This document shows positions 9,709 through 19,802 of a stretch of DNA of 64,000 bases, in pieces (the first letter of the stretch is position 1; each line of letters opens with the position of its first letter). The translations under genes and the position numbers were made by a program. The notes under the pieces were generated by a model, which was given only the letters and a program-made list of their open reading frames with translations, did not search any database and had not been told where the DNA came from. The stretch is from Lysobacter sp. M2-1 (lineage in GTDB: Bacteria; Pseudomonadota; Gammaproteobacteria; Xanthomonadales; Xanthomonadaceae), in NCBI RefSeq assembly GCF_022662495.1, contig NZ_JAKPBU010000001.1:1-64000 (forward strand). The letters are read 5' to 3'.

Positions 9709-9942
9709 CTAACCGGCTGCGCCGATCGCCGCCAGCGCGGCTGGATCGAACGGCCAATCCAGCTCGACTCCATTCGCGTCGTCGCGAAATACCGGCACCC
9801 GTTCCCCATAGCGCGCTTCCAGCGCATCATCGCCGTCGATCCATACGCTCTCGAACTCCGGCACCCGGGCGGCCGCCAGTACGCCCAGCGCCTGGTCGCA
9901 TAGCGGGCAGTCGTCACGCTGGTACAGGATCAGCCGCGGCAT
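9709..9942 (-). CDS. Glutaredoxin family protein
   Basis: A 77-residue thioredoxin-fold protein with a CPLC redox pair at residues 12-15 following an LILYQRDDC strand, and the cis-proline segment GERVPVFRD near residue 46. Such short DUF836-type glutaredoxin-like proteins are cytoplasmic thiol-disulfide proteins whose partners are mostly unknown. It stands alone on the minus strand, convergent with the yceI operon and divergent from sdaA with only 42 bases between. The start at 9942 gives the whole fold. Confidence 0.87.
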   Translation of the reverse strand: MPRLILYQRDDCPLCDQALGVLAAARVPEFESVWIDGDDALEARYGERVPVFRDDANGVELDWPFDPAALAAIGAAG

Positions 9943-9972
9943 CGCTCGCCCGGTTCATTCGGAGGCAGGGCG

Positions 9973-9978
9973 TAGAAT
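9973..9978 (+). promoter_or_regulatory. Possible -10 element of sdaA (leaderless)
   Basis: TAGAAT ends six bases before ATG 9985, so initiation seven bases downstream of the element would fall exactly on the start codon. GGAGG at 9961-9965 is too far from the ATG to be its ribosome site, supporting a leaderless transcript. Confidence 0.4.
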
Positions 9979-9984
9979 CTTCGC

Positions 9985-11367
<1,383 letters not shown>

Positions 11368-11388
11368 GCCCGGGCCGGCGGCCCAACG

Positions 11389-11470
11389 GTAATCGCACGA
11401 TCACGCCGTGGCCGGCAGGCACGCGAGAAGGCCGCATTGCGATTACGGTGCGCCCCACGACGCGGGGCGC
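11389..11470. repeat. Two hairpins after sdaA
   Basis: GTAATCGCA at 11389-11397 pairs with TGCGATTAC at 11438-11446, and GCGCCCC at 11450-11456 pairs with GGGGCGC at 11464-11470. They lie in the 178-base gap between sdaA and the first sulfatase. They may end the sdaA transcript, but no T-run follows either stem. Confidence 0.45.
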
Positions 11471-11545
11471 AATGGTGCACTGCCTCATGAAAACGGTTAC
11501 ACAGGCCGCTAGCATGCGCCAGGTCCTTGCTCGTTCCGGAACCGC

Positions 11546-13093
11546 ATGCCCCGCCTCGACCGCCGCCGCGCCCTGCAGCTGCTCGGAGTTGGCGCTGCCG
11601 GCCTGTCGTTGCCGCCTGCGCTCGCCCGCATCGCCCAGGAGGGCGCGGGAGCGATCGGCAAGGCGCGCAAGGACGCGCCCAACATCGTCTTGATCATGCC
11701 CGACGACCAGGCCCGGGCCGCGCTCAGCATCTACGGCAACCAGATCCTGAAGACGCCGAACATGGACCGCGTCGGCAACGAAGGCCTGCGCTTCGACCAG
11801 GCCTTTGTCACCACCTCGGTCTGCGCGCCCAGCCGCGCCAGTTTCCTCACCGGGCTGTACGCGCACAGCCATGGCGTGACCAGCAACGGCGAGGAACCGG
11901 GCTGGTATGAGCAGATGGGCCTGGCCCACGACCAGATCACCTATCCGATCCTGCTACGGCAGGCCGGCTACCACACCGCGATGGTCGGCAAGTGGCACAT
12001 CAAGTCCGAGCCGACCGGCTTCGACCACTGGGCGATGCTGCGCGGCCAGGGCAGCTATTTTGATCCGGAGTTCATCGTCAACGGCGCGCCGGTCAAGTTC
12101 CTCGGCCACACCGACGACGTGATTGGCGACCAGGCGTTGGCCTACCTGCGCCAACGGCCGAAGGACAGGCCGTTCTGTCTGTGCTACCAGTTCAAGGCGC
12201 CGCACGGACCGTGGGAACCGCACCCGCGCTTCTACGACGCTTTCAAGGACGTTGAGATCCCGCTGCCATCGGGCTTCGGCGAGCCGCAACCGGAAGACGC
12301 CCCGATCGCATTCTCCCGGACCACGCAGGAGATCGCCGACATGGGCGATTTCTTCCGCGACAACGAGCGCCGCAAGGCGCAGGTGGACAAGAACCTGCCC
12401 GAAGACGAACGCCTGCGCGCGGTGTTCCAGGCCTACGTGAAGGCCTACTACCAGGTGCTGCTGGGCGTGGACGAGAACGTCGGCCGCGTGCTCGATTACC
12501 TGGACCAGGAGGGACTGGCCGAGAACACCATCGTCGTCTATACCTCGGACAATGGCGCCTTCCTGGGCGAACACGGCTTCTACGACAAGCGGCTGATGCT
12601 GGAGCCGTCGATCCGCGTGCCGATGCTGATCCGCTGGCCCGGCCATATCGAAGCAGGCCGTGTCGACACCGACAACATGGTGCTGAACATCGATGTCGCG
12701 CCTACCTTCCTGGAGCTGGCCGGCGTCGAGGTGCCGGACTGGATGCAGGGGCGCAGCTGGAAGCCGCTGCTGGAAAACAAGAAGGCGGACTGGCGCGATG
12801 ACTTCCTCTACGAGTGGTACGAATATCCGGCCGTGCATTGCGCGCGCAAGCACCATGGCGTGCGCAGCGAACGCTGGAAGCTGATCCACTTCTGGCAGGA
12901 GCCGGACGAGTGGGCGCTTTACGACCTGCACAACGACCCGGGCGAGACGGACAACCTGGTCGAGGATCCGCAGCACGCCGACACCGTCGCGCGGCTGAAG
13001 CGCCGCATCGACACGTTGCGCGCCGAGACCGGCGACACCGGCGAGCCGGGCGAAGTCCTGCCGAAGCTGGAACCGGGCAAGTGCCCGGCATGA
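11546..13093 (+). CDS. Sulfatase, type I formylglycine-dependent, copy 1
   Basis: A 515-residue sulfatase of the alkaline phosphatase superfamily. The catalytic Cys 93 lies in VCAPSRASFLTG, the CxPSR signature whose Cys is converted to formylglycine. The metal-binding PNIVLIMPDDQ strand, GKWHIKSEP and the YTSDNGAFLGEHG segment near residue 332 are also present. The N-terminus DRRRALQLLGVGAAGLSL resembles a twin-arginine signal, so export in folded form is likely. The closest family members act on choline sulfate, glycans and similar esters; the substrate here is not predictable. No formylglycine-generating enzyme is in the window. The next sulfatase is a clear paralog. Confidence 0.93.
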   Translation: MPRLDRRRALQLLGVGAAGLSLPPALARIAQEGAGAIGKARKDAPNIVLIMPDDQARAALSIYGNQILKTPNMDRVGNEGLRFDQAFVTTSVCAPSRASFLTGLYAHSHGVTSNGEEPGWYEQMGLAHDQITYPILLRQAGYHTAMVGKWHIKSEPTGFDHWAMLRGQGSYFDPEFIVNGAPVKFLGHTDDVIGDQALAYLRQRPKDRPFCLCYQFKAPHGPWEPHPRFYDAFKDVEIPLPSGFGEPQPEDAPIAFSRTTQEIADMGDFFRDNERRKAQVDKNLPEDERLRAVFQAYVKAYYQVLLGVDENVGRVLDYLDQEGLAENTIVVYTSDNGAFLGEHGFYDKRLMLEPSIRVPMLIRWPGHIEAGRVDTDNMVLNIDVAPTFLELAGVEVPDWMQGRSWKPLLENKKADWRDDFLYEWYEYPAVHCARKHHGVRSERWKLIHFWQEPDEWALYDLHNDPGETDNLVEDPQHADTVARLKRRIDTLRAETGDTGEPGEVLPKLEPGKCPA

Positions 13094-13105
13094 CCATGAT
13101 CCCTC

Positions 13106-13201
13106 GTAGGAGCGACGTCAGTCACGATCTCTCGCCTTGCTTGGTAATCAAGGAACATCGCGACGAAGCCTGCCGCGGACCCGATCCGGGGTCGCTCCTA
13201 C
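13106..13201. repeat. Inverted repeat, GTAGGAGCGAC family
   Basis: GTAGGAGCGAC at 13106-13116 and GTCGCTCCTAC at 13191-13201 form a perfect 11-bp inverted repeat filling most of the gap between the two sulfatase genes. This is another common xanthomonad intergenic element. It resembles the GTGGGAGCGGC arms at 4036-4135. Confidence 0.8.
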
Positions 13202-13217
13202 CGATACCGGGGGCCGC

Positions 13218-14738
13218 ATGACCACATGCAATGGCCGCCGTAACGCGCTGAAGCGACTCGCCGGCGCCTCGCTCGGCCTATCGCTGGCGCCGCTGTTCGG
13301 CGGCTGCGCACCGGGCGTGGTGCGGTCGCGCAGCGCGCGCCGGCCCAACATCGTCTTCATCATGACCGACGACCATGCGCGCTCGGCGATGAGCCTGTAC
13401 GGCAATGCGATCCTGCAGACGCCCAACCTGGATCGGATCGGCAACGAAGGCCTGCGTTTTGACCAGGCCTTCGTCACCAACGCGCTGTGCCTGCCCAGCC
13501 GCGCGAGCTTCCTTACCGGCCAGTATTCGCATACCCACGGCATGCGCACCAACGGCGAGGAAGCCGGCTTCACCCGCGAGCCGCCGTTGCGCAACGCGCA
13601 GACTTGGCCGCTGCTGCTGCGCACGGCCGGTTACCACACCGGCATGGTCGGCAAGTGGCATATCAACACCCTGCCGGAAGGCTACGACTATACGGCCATG
13701 ATCCGCGGCCAGGGCAGCTACTTCGATCCCGAGATGTGGGTGCAGGGCCAATGGCGGGCACAGCGCGGGCATACCGACGATGTGATCGGCGGGCACGCCC
13801 TGCGCTTCGTGAAGGAGGCGCCGCGCGACCGTCCCTTCGCCCTGCTCTACCAGTTCAAGGCGCCGCATCGCGACTGGAACCCGGCGCCGCGCTTCCGCGA
13901 CCGCTTCGAAGACGTCGAGATTCCGCTGCCGCCAAGCTTCGAGGAATCACTGGAGGCGCGCTCCCGGGCCGTGCGGGGCACGATGATGCGCATCGCCGAG
14001 ATGCCGGACTTCCGCAAGGGCAAGATCGGCGAGCCCGCGGGGGAAGCCCTTGCGAAAGCCAACTTCCAGCAGTTCATGCGCAATTACTACCGCGTGCTGC
14101 TGGGCGTGGACGAGAACATCGGCCGCTTCCTGGACCATCTCGCGCACAGCGGCATGGCCGAGGACACGCTGGTGGTCTACACCACCGACAACGGCTTCTT
14201 CCTCGGCGAACACGGGCTGTTCGACAAGCGGCTGATGTACGAGCCGTCGATCCGCATCCCGTTGCTGCTGCGCTGGCCCGGCGGCATGGAAGCGGGCTGC
14301 GTCGACGATGCCCATTTCGCGCTCAATATCGACCTGGCGCCGACCCTGCTGGACCTGGGCGGCGCCACAATTCCCCATGCGATGCAGGGCGAAAGCTGGA
14401 GGCCACTGATCGAACGGCGCGCGACCGACTGGCGCCAGGACTTCCTGTACGAGTACTACGAATATCCGGGCGTGCATTGCGTGCGGCCCCATCGCGGCGT
14501 GCGCAACGCGCGCTGGAAGCTGATCGAGTTCTGGCGCGAACCGAGCGAGTACGAACTGTACGACCTGCAGGCCGACCCGCAGGAACGCAACAACCTGGCG
14601 CACGACCCCGCGCACGCGCAGACTCTCTCGCAACTACGCGCGCGCCTGGCCGAGCTGCGCGCCCGGTACGACGACCACGATCCACCGGATTACCTGCCCG
14701 AACAGCAGCAGCCACAGCAGTGCCATTACGGCGGCTGA
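13218..14738 (+). CDS. Sulfatase, type I formylglycine-dependent, copy 2 (lipoprotein-like)
   Basis: A 506-residue paralog of the preceding sulfatase, alignable along its whole length. Catalytic Cys 91 is in LCLPSRASFLTG, the metal-binding segment is PNIVFIMTDDH, and YTTDNGFFLGEHG lies near residue 320. The leader GRRNALKRLAGASLGLSL followed by LFGGC suggests a twin-arginine signal combined with a lipobox, so this copy may be membrane-anchored while copy 1 is not. ATG 13218 is chosen because it starts the leader; an upstream in-frame ATG at 13137 lies inside the intergenic repeat. The substrate is unknown. Tandem arrangement suggests duplication. Confidence 0.92.
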   Translation: MTTCNGRRNALKRLAGASLGLSLAPLFGGCAPGVVRSRSARRPNIVFIMTDDHARSAMSLYGNAILQTPNLDRIGNEGLRFDQAFVTNALCLPSRASFLTGQYSHTHGMRTNGEEAGFTREPPLRNAQTWPLLLRTAGYHTGMVGKWHINTLPEGYDYTAMIRGQGSYFDPEMWVQGQWRAQRGHTDDVIGGHALRFVKEAPRDRPFALLYQFKAPHRDWNPAPRFRDRFEDVEIPLPPSFEESLEARSRAVRGTMMRIAEMPDFRKGKIGEPAGEALAKANFQQFMRNYYRVLLGVDENIGRFLDHLAHSGMAEDTLVVYTTDNGFFLGEHGLFDKRLMYEPSIRIPLLLRWPGGMEAGCVDDAHFALNIDLAPTLLDLGGATIPHAMQGESWRPLIERRATDWRQDFLYEYYEYPGVHCVRPHRGVRNARWKLIEFWREPSEYELYDLQADPQERNNLAHDPAHAQTLSQLRARLAELRARYDDHDPPDYLPEQQQPQQCHYGG

Positions 14739-14801
14739 GCCCCCCACGACGCGACGCAAAAATGGCGCGCTGAAGTCGCTCCGGAACCTCTGAATTTGAT
14801 C

Positions 14802-14912
14802 GTCATTGCCGCGAAAGCGGAAGCGCTTTTCAACAGCCCGAAGGGCTGGTCAACCCGGCGTCTTGGATTTCTCCGGCTTGAAGACACTGGCTCCCGTTTT
14901 CGCGGGGATGAC
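14802..14912. repeat. Imperfect inverted repeat, GTCATTGCCGCGAAAGCGG family
   Basis: GTCATTGCCGCGAAAGCGG at 14802-14820 pairs with CCGTTTTCGCGGGGATGAC near 14894-14912 with three mismatches. It lies between the convergent sulfatase and TonB receptor genes. Similar GTCATTCCCGCGAAAGCGGGAAT elements are frequent in proteobacterial intergenic DNA. Confidence 0.7.
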
Positions 14913-14959
14913 AGCAGTTATTCAAACCTTAGCCACAGGCCACAGGTGCAGTGGCGGGA

Positions 14960-17344
14960 TCAGAACGCCCAGCGCATGACCAACTGGTAGCTCGGGCCGG
15001 CTTCTTCGGTTTCCAGTTCGTACTCGTCGTAGTCGCGGTCGAGTTGGTCTTCCAGCGTGTCGAACTTGTCGAAGAATTCGTCCTTCGAGGCATCCAACAG
15101 GTTGTTGGCAGACAGGCGCGCCGAGAAGCTGTCGCCGAAGCGCTTCTCGACGAACACGTCCAGTTCCTCGCCATAGCGGACGATGGCTTCCTCGCCCAGG
15201 ATGCGGCTGTAGGCGTCGCCCTGCTTGCGATAGGTCACGCCGAAGCTGGCGGCCAGGTTCGGCAGGTCCTGGATGAAGCCGATGTTGTAGACGCTCTTGG
15301 CCTGGTCGTTGAAGCGACGGGTGCCCATGAAGTCTTCGACTTCTGACTTCACCCACGAGTAGTTCACGAACACGCCGGTGTCGTCCAGTCCGAACGCGGA
15401 CAGCGGGGTGGACAGGTCGAATTCGAAGCCCCAGACCTTGCCGTCGCCAACGTTGGCCGAGGTATACAGCCAGCTTTCCGCGGGCTCCTGCGCCATCGCG
15501 TCGGCCAAATCGACGGCGTCACCGTCCTCGATCATTTCTTCCCAGGTGTCTTGCATTTCTTCGCTCGGCTCGCCGGTGTTGACGAGTTCGATCAGGTCCT
15601 TGACGTCGCGGTAGAAGAAGTTCAGGCCGACCACGCCCTTGCGGCCGAGGCGGTGTTCGAAGCCAAGGTCGAGGCCGTTGGCGGTTTCCGGTTCCAATTC
15701 CGGATTGCCAATGTAGTCGTTGTCGCCGAACTCGCCGTCCAGCACGGCCGGGATCAGTTCGTTGAAGTTCGGGCGCTTGACGGTCCTGGCCAGCGACAGG
15801 TTGATGCGGTCGGCGTCGGTCACGTCCCAGCGCAGGCTCGCCGACGGCAGCAATTCGTCGTACTCCTTGTCGACGCGGCCTTCGCTTTCCTCGTCCTCGA
15901 TGTATTCCACTTCGGACTTGGTGGTTTCATAACGCAGACCGGCTTCCCACGAGAACACCTCGCCCTTGCTGCTGAGCATGATGTACGGGTCCAGGCGCTT
16001 TTCCTCGATTACCGAGGCGACGCTGCCGTCCAGCTCGTAGTCGGCCGGCCAGGCCGGGGTCTGGCCCTCTTCGTCGGCTTCCCACTCGTAGCTGGTGACG
16101 AGGCTTTCGCGCTTCTTGCTGCGGTGGTCCACGCCGAATTCCAGCTCGGCGGCGCCCACCGGGCGCATGTGGGCGAGCTTGAAGCCGGTTTCGGCGTCCT
16201 TTGCTTCGATGGCATCCGCCTCATACGCCGTTTCGTCCCACTCGGCGCCGTCGATGCTCCAGGTCTCATCCCAGTTTTCCGGACCGCTGACGTAGACGTG
16301 TTCGCCTTCGGTGGTCGCTTCGTTGTCGTCGAAGCGGGCGTGGTCGAGTTCGAGCTTGGTGGTGCCGCCGGCCATGTCTAACCTGTATTCGGCGGCGATG
16401 CCGTAGTTCTTCTGGTCGTACGGGTTGAGGCCGGGGACGCGCGCGTTAATGGTCTCGTCGTCGTCCAGCTCTTCCTCGAACGACACCTCGGTCACATCGC
16501 GATCGGTCTTGACGTAAAAGCCGTCGATGCTGAAGCGGCCGCTGTCGCCAACGTCGGCGGTGTAACTCAGGTTGGCCGAATAGTCGCGGCCGTCCTTCAC
16601 TTCGGTCTGGTCTTCCCAGCTAACCTTCTCCGTCATGGTGTTGTCGGTGAATCGGTCGGAACGCTTTTCCTTGCGGCGGTAGCGGTCCTGCACGTTGATG
16701 CCGGCCAGCATGCGGCCGCCGAAGGCGTCGAACGAAGTCACCGCGCCGAAGGTCGGGTTCACTTCGCCGTCGTACCAACGGTTCACGCCGACACGGATAT
16801 AGCCGCCAGTGAATTCGTAGGCATCGCGCAGCACGATGTTGATCGCGCCGGCCATCGCATCGCCGCTGCGGTTGGCGCTGGCACTGCGCTTGATCTCGAT
16901 GTGGTCGACCATTTCCGCTGGGATGCGGTCGACGAAGAACGAGCGATCGTCACCGGCGCCAGGCACCTTCTTGCCGTTGATCAGCACCTGGGTGTAGCCG
17001 CCGCCGAGGCCGCGCAATTGCGCGCCGTCGTATTCCATGATGTCCGAACCAACGAAGCCGACGCCCGGCACGCGCTTGAGCATGTCGCCGACGGTGGAGG
17101 GTTCGAAGCGCTGGAAGTATTCGAGGTCGTAAGACAGCACCGGCGCGATATCGTCGGTGCGGTTGCGGTAGACGATCTCGGGCATCACCACGATGCGGTC
17201 GAGCTCCTTGGCCTCGGCCGCAGCGGGATCGGCGGTCATGGATCCCGACGGCGAATCCAGCGCCAACGCCGGCGAAAGTGTGGACAGCAGCGCTGCGGCA
17301 GCCAGTGCGCGCGTCAGCGCAGCCGCGAGACGGGTCTTGTGCAT
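14960..17344 (-). CDS. TonB-dependent receptor (phytase-linked)
   Basis: A 794-residue outer-membrane receptor that imports a ligand using energy from TonB-ExbBD. It has a signal peptide ending near Ala 28, a short N-terminal linker, a plug domain with QLRGLGGGYTQVLINGKKV and IEIKRSASANRSGDAMAGAI, and a C-terminal barrel ending in the aromatic residue of QLVMRWAF. Several loops are strongly acidic (for example EEELDDDETI). It is transcribed divergently from a phytase-like lipoprotein with 171 bases between. TonB receptors adjacent to beta-propeller phytases are a known gram-negative pattern, so uptake of a phytate-derived or metal ligand is plausible but inferred. Confidence 0.92.
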   Translation of the reverse strand: MHKTRLAAALTRALAAAALLSTLSPALALDSPSGSMTADPAAAEAKELDRIVVMPEIVYRNRTDDIAPVLSYDLEYFQRFEPSTVGDMLKRVPGVGFVGSDIMEYDGAQLRGLGGGYTQVLINGKKVPGAGDDRSFFVDRIPAEMVDHIEIKRSASANRSGDAMAGAINIVLRDAYEFTGGYIRVGVNRWYDGEVNPTFGAVTSFDAFGGRMLAGINVQDRYRRKEKRSDRFTDNTMTEKVSWEDQTEVKDGRDYSANLSYTADVGDSGRFSIDGFYVKTDRDVTEVSFEEELDDDETINARVPGLNPYDQKNYGIAAEYRLDMAGGTTKLELDHARFDDNEATTEGEHVYVSGPENWDETWSIDGAEWDETAYEADAIEAKDAETGFKLAHMRPVGAAELEFGVDHRSKKRESLVTSYEWEADEEGQTPAWPADYELDGSVASVIEEKRLDPYIMLSSKGEVFSWEAGLRYETTKSEVEYIEDEESEGRVDKEYDELLPSASLRWDVTDADRINLSLARTVKRPNFNELIPAVLDGEFGDNDYIGNPELEPETANGLDLGFEHRLGRKGVVGLNFFYRDVKDLIELVNTGEPSEEMQDTWEEMIEDGDAVDLADAMAQEPAESWLYTSANVGDGKVWGFEFDLSTPLSAFGLDDTGVFVNYSWVKSEVEDFMGTRRFNDQAKSVYNIGFIQDLPNLAASFGVTYRKQGDAYSRILGEEAIVRYGEELDVFVEKRFGDSFSARLSANNLLDASKDEFFDKFDTLEDQLDRDYDEYELETEEAGPSYQLVMRWAF

Positions 17345-17515
17345 GGTGATTCACCCCTTGAGACCGGAGTGTTTTACGCGGCGCAGATAACGGAAATATG
17401 ACGTGCGGCGCCATGTGTCGGAATTGCTTCCGGCAGATGCCCGCAACGCGACTTGTCACGCAAGAAACATATTCGTCATGTACAAGCCTGCGCCGACCCA
17501 CCACGATCCGACGAC

Positions 17516-18661
17516 ATGACTCTGCGCCCGCTGCTGCCCGCTTTGCTGCCCACCCTGCTGGTGTTCCTAGCCGCCTGCGCCTCGGCGCCGGTGACCGACC
17601 GCGAACCAGACGAGGGTGCCGAGCACGAGCCGCTGTTGGCCGACGCCGGCATCGCGCACGTGGTGGTGCCGGAGGCGTTCGTCACCGCATCGACGCCCGC
17701 GGACAACATCGACTCGCCCGCCAGCTGGCTGGCGCCGGACGGCGGGCGCTGGCTGCTGGCCACCGCCAAGGCGACCGACCTGCTGATCGTCTACGACGGC
17801 GCTAGCGGCGCGCGTCTGCGCACGGTCGGCGGACCCGGCGCAGGCCCGGGCCAGCTGCAGCGTCCCAACGGCATCGCCGTGGTCGAAGACCCCGGCGCCG
17901 GCGCCGGGCACGCGCTGGCGCTGGTGGTGGAGCGCGACAACCACCGTGTGCAGGCCTTCGCCCTGCCCGCGCTGGAATCGGTGGCGATCTTCGGCAGCGA
18001 AGACCTGGTGCAGCCCTACGGCCTGTGGGTGCGACCGCTCGACGGTGCCTTCGAAGTCATCGTCAGCGACAACTACATGTCGTCGCAGGACGAGGACCTG
18101 CCGCCACCTGACGTCGAACTCGACCGCCGTTTCAAGCGCTATCGGCTGCGACGCGACGGCGGGGCCTGGTCGGCCGACCTTCTCGGCAGCTTTGGTGAGA
18201 CCGGCGAAGGCGCAATCCGTATCGCCGAATCGGTGTTCGGCGATATCAGCAACGACCGTCTGCTGCTCGCCGAAGAAGACGTGGCCAGCGGCACGCGCCT
18301 GCGCGAATACGGACTGGACGGGCGCTATCGCGGCCGCGACATTGGCGCCGGATTGTTCAAGGCGCAGGCAGAAGGCCTAGCGCTGTGGCGCTGCGGCAAC
18401 GACGGCTACTGGATCGCTACCGACCAGTTCAAGGATCGCAGCCTGTTCCACATCTTCGACCGCGACACCCTTGCGCACGTCGGCGCCTTTGCCGGCGAAC
18501 GCACTGCCAACACCGATGGCATCTGGCTCGACCAGGCGCCCGACGCGCGTTTCCCCGAAGGCGTGTTCTATGCGGTCGACGACGACCAGGCCGTGGCCGC
18601 CTTCGACTGGCGCGACGTGGCCAAGGCACTCGGACTGCAGGAAACCTGCAAGACCCCGTAG
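17516..18661 (+). CDS. Phytase-like beta-propeller lipoprotein, copy 1
   Basis: A 381-residue lipoprotein with a lipobox ending at Cys 21 (VFLAAC). The mature part resembles the phytase/esterase beta-propeller family: ADNIDSPASW corresponds to the Asp-Pro-Ala active-site strand, followed by WLLATAKATDLLIVYD and an NHL-like stretch, QLQRPNGIAV with VVERDNHRVQAF. Beta-propeller phytases release phosphate from inositol phosphates with calcium; activity of this variant is unproven because the canonical DDPAIW is altered. The start at 17516 begins the signal peptide. It is divergent from the TonB receptor and convergent with hom. A paralog lies at 22461-23576. Confidence 0.8.
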   Translation: MTLRPLLPALLPTLLVFLAACASAPVTDREPDEGAEHEPLLADAGIAHVVVPEAFVTASTPADNIDSPASWLAPDGGRWLLATAKATDLLIVYDGASGARLRTVGGPGAGPGQLQRPNGIAVVEDPGAGAGHALALVVERDNHRVQAFALPALESVAIFGSEDLVQPYGLWVRPLDGAFEVIVSDNYMSSQDEDLPPPDVELDRRFKRYRLRRDGGAWSADLLGSFGETGEGAIRIAESVFGDISNDRLLLAEEDVASGTRLREYGLDGRYRGRDIGAGLFKAQAEGLALWRCGNDGYWIATDQFKDRSLFHIFDRDTLAHVGAFAGERTANTDGIWLDQAPDARFPEGVFYAVDDDQAVAAFDWRDVAKALGLQETCKTP

Positions 18662-18664
18662 TCC

Positions 18665-18681
18665 GTAGAGCGGAGCTCTAC
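18665..18681. repeat. Short perfect hairpin at the phytase/hom junction
   Basis: GTAGAGC-GGA-GCTCTAC forms a seven-base stem with a three-base loop. It follows the phytase-like stop and overlaps the hom stop codon on the other strand. It may act as a shared transcript end. Confidence 0.5.
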
Positions 18682-19802
18682 CGCTGGCCGGGTTGGCCGG
18701 CGATCGCGATCACATCGTCAAGCAAGGCCGCCGCGGTCACGTCCGCCCCCGCACCGGGTCCCTGGATCACCAGCGGCTGCGCGTCGTAACGACAGCTGCG
18801 GATCGCGACGCGGTTGTCGGTGCCGCCGCCGCCGCATAGCGCGTGCGTGTCGGGAAGCGCGTGCAGGCCGACGCTGGCGCTGACGCTGCCGGCGTCGTCG
18901 ATGCGGAAACGGCCGACGAAGCGAAGTTTTGCGCCGGCGCGATACGCCTGCTGGTAACGCTCGCGCAAATCCGTGTCGAGCGATGGCAGCTGCGCATCCA
19001 CGTGTTCCGGCTGCGCCTGGGCCAGCGCCTCGGGCACCAGCGAGTCGACCCGGACGTCCTCGGCGGCCAGCGCCACGCCTGCGGCGCGCGCCAGGATCAG
19101 CAGCTTGCGGCGTACGTCCTCTCCCGACAGGTCGATGCGCGGATCGGGTTCGGTGTAGCCGGCAGTGCGCGCCTCGCGCACGAAGCGGGAAAACGGACGA
19201 ATGCCATCGTAATGGTTGAACAGCCACGCCAGCGAGCCCGAGAGCACCCCCTCGACTGCGTGGATCCGGTCCCCACCGCGGGTGAGTTCCCGGATCGAAC
19301 GGATCAGCGGCAGGCCGGCACCGACGGTGGCCGCATCGCCGTAATGCGTGCGTCCCTCGCGCTGGGCCGCGGTAATGTCCTGCGCGCGCCGCAACGATGC
19401 GCCCATGCCCAGCTTGTTGGCAGTCACCACGTGCACGCCGCGACGCAGCCACTGCGCATGGCGTTCGGCGACCTGTTCGCTGGCGCTGGCATCCACCACG
19501 ATGTCGCCGCGCACGAATGCGTCTGGGTCCAGTTCCACCGTACCGTGACGCCGGGCGGAACTGGCGAGGCTCCGCAGCACCTGATGGACATCGCCATTGC
19601 AACCCTGTGCGTCGCGCGAATTGGCGATCAGGGTGAGCGGCGGCAGCCGGACATCGTCGCCCAGGCGCAGGTAGCGCTGCACGAAGGCCGTACCCACCGT
19701 GCCCGTACCCAGAAGCGCGAGCCTGGCCTGTCGCGGCGCCGACAACGGGCGCAGCACGGTGACCTTGCCCGGAACGGCGGCGTCCGGAACAGCGGCGCTC
19801 AT
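18678..19802 (-). CDS. hom: Homoserine dehydrogenase
   Basis: Reduces aspartate semialdehyde to homoserine with NAD(P)H, feeding methionine and threonine synthesis. The 374-residue protein has a nucleotide-binding ALLGTGTVGTAF motif near residue 29, the VVTANKLGMG segment, and the catalytic GVLSGSLAWLFN and AGYTEPDPRIDLSGEDVRRK motifs. It lacks an aspartokinase fusion and an ACT domain, so no threonine-binding regulatory domain is visible. Its ATG overlaps the metB stop by four bases (ATGA), placing it third in the metX-metB-hom operon under the SAM riboswitch. Confidence 0.95.
   Translation of the reverse strand: MSAAVPDAAVPGKVTVLRPLSAPRQARLALLGTGTVGTAFVQRYLRLGDDVRLPPLTLIANSRDAQGCNGDVHQVLRSLASSARRHGTVELDPDAFVRGDIVVDASASEQVAERHAQWLRRGVHVVTANKLGMGASLRRAQDITAAQREGRTHYGDAATVGAGLPLIRSIRELTRGGDRIHAVEGVLSGSLAWLFNHYDGIRPFSRFVREARTAGYTEPDPRIDLSGEDVRRKLLILARAAGVALAAEDVRVDSLVPEALAQAQPEHVDAQLPSLDTDLRERYQQAYRAGAKLRFVGRFRIDDAGSVSASVGLHALPDTHALCGGGGTDNRVAIRSCRYDAQPLVIQGPGAGADVTAAALLDDVIAIAGQPGQR

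Noticed and set aside
17454-17478. TGTCA/CGTCA pair before the first phytase-like gene, considered as a Pho box
   Set aside because: Repeat spacing is 20 bases, not the 11 or 22 expected for PhoB half-sites, and the second half deviates.
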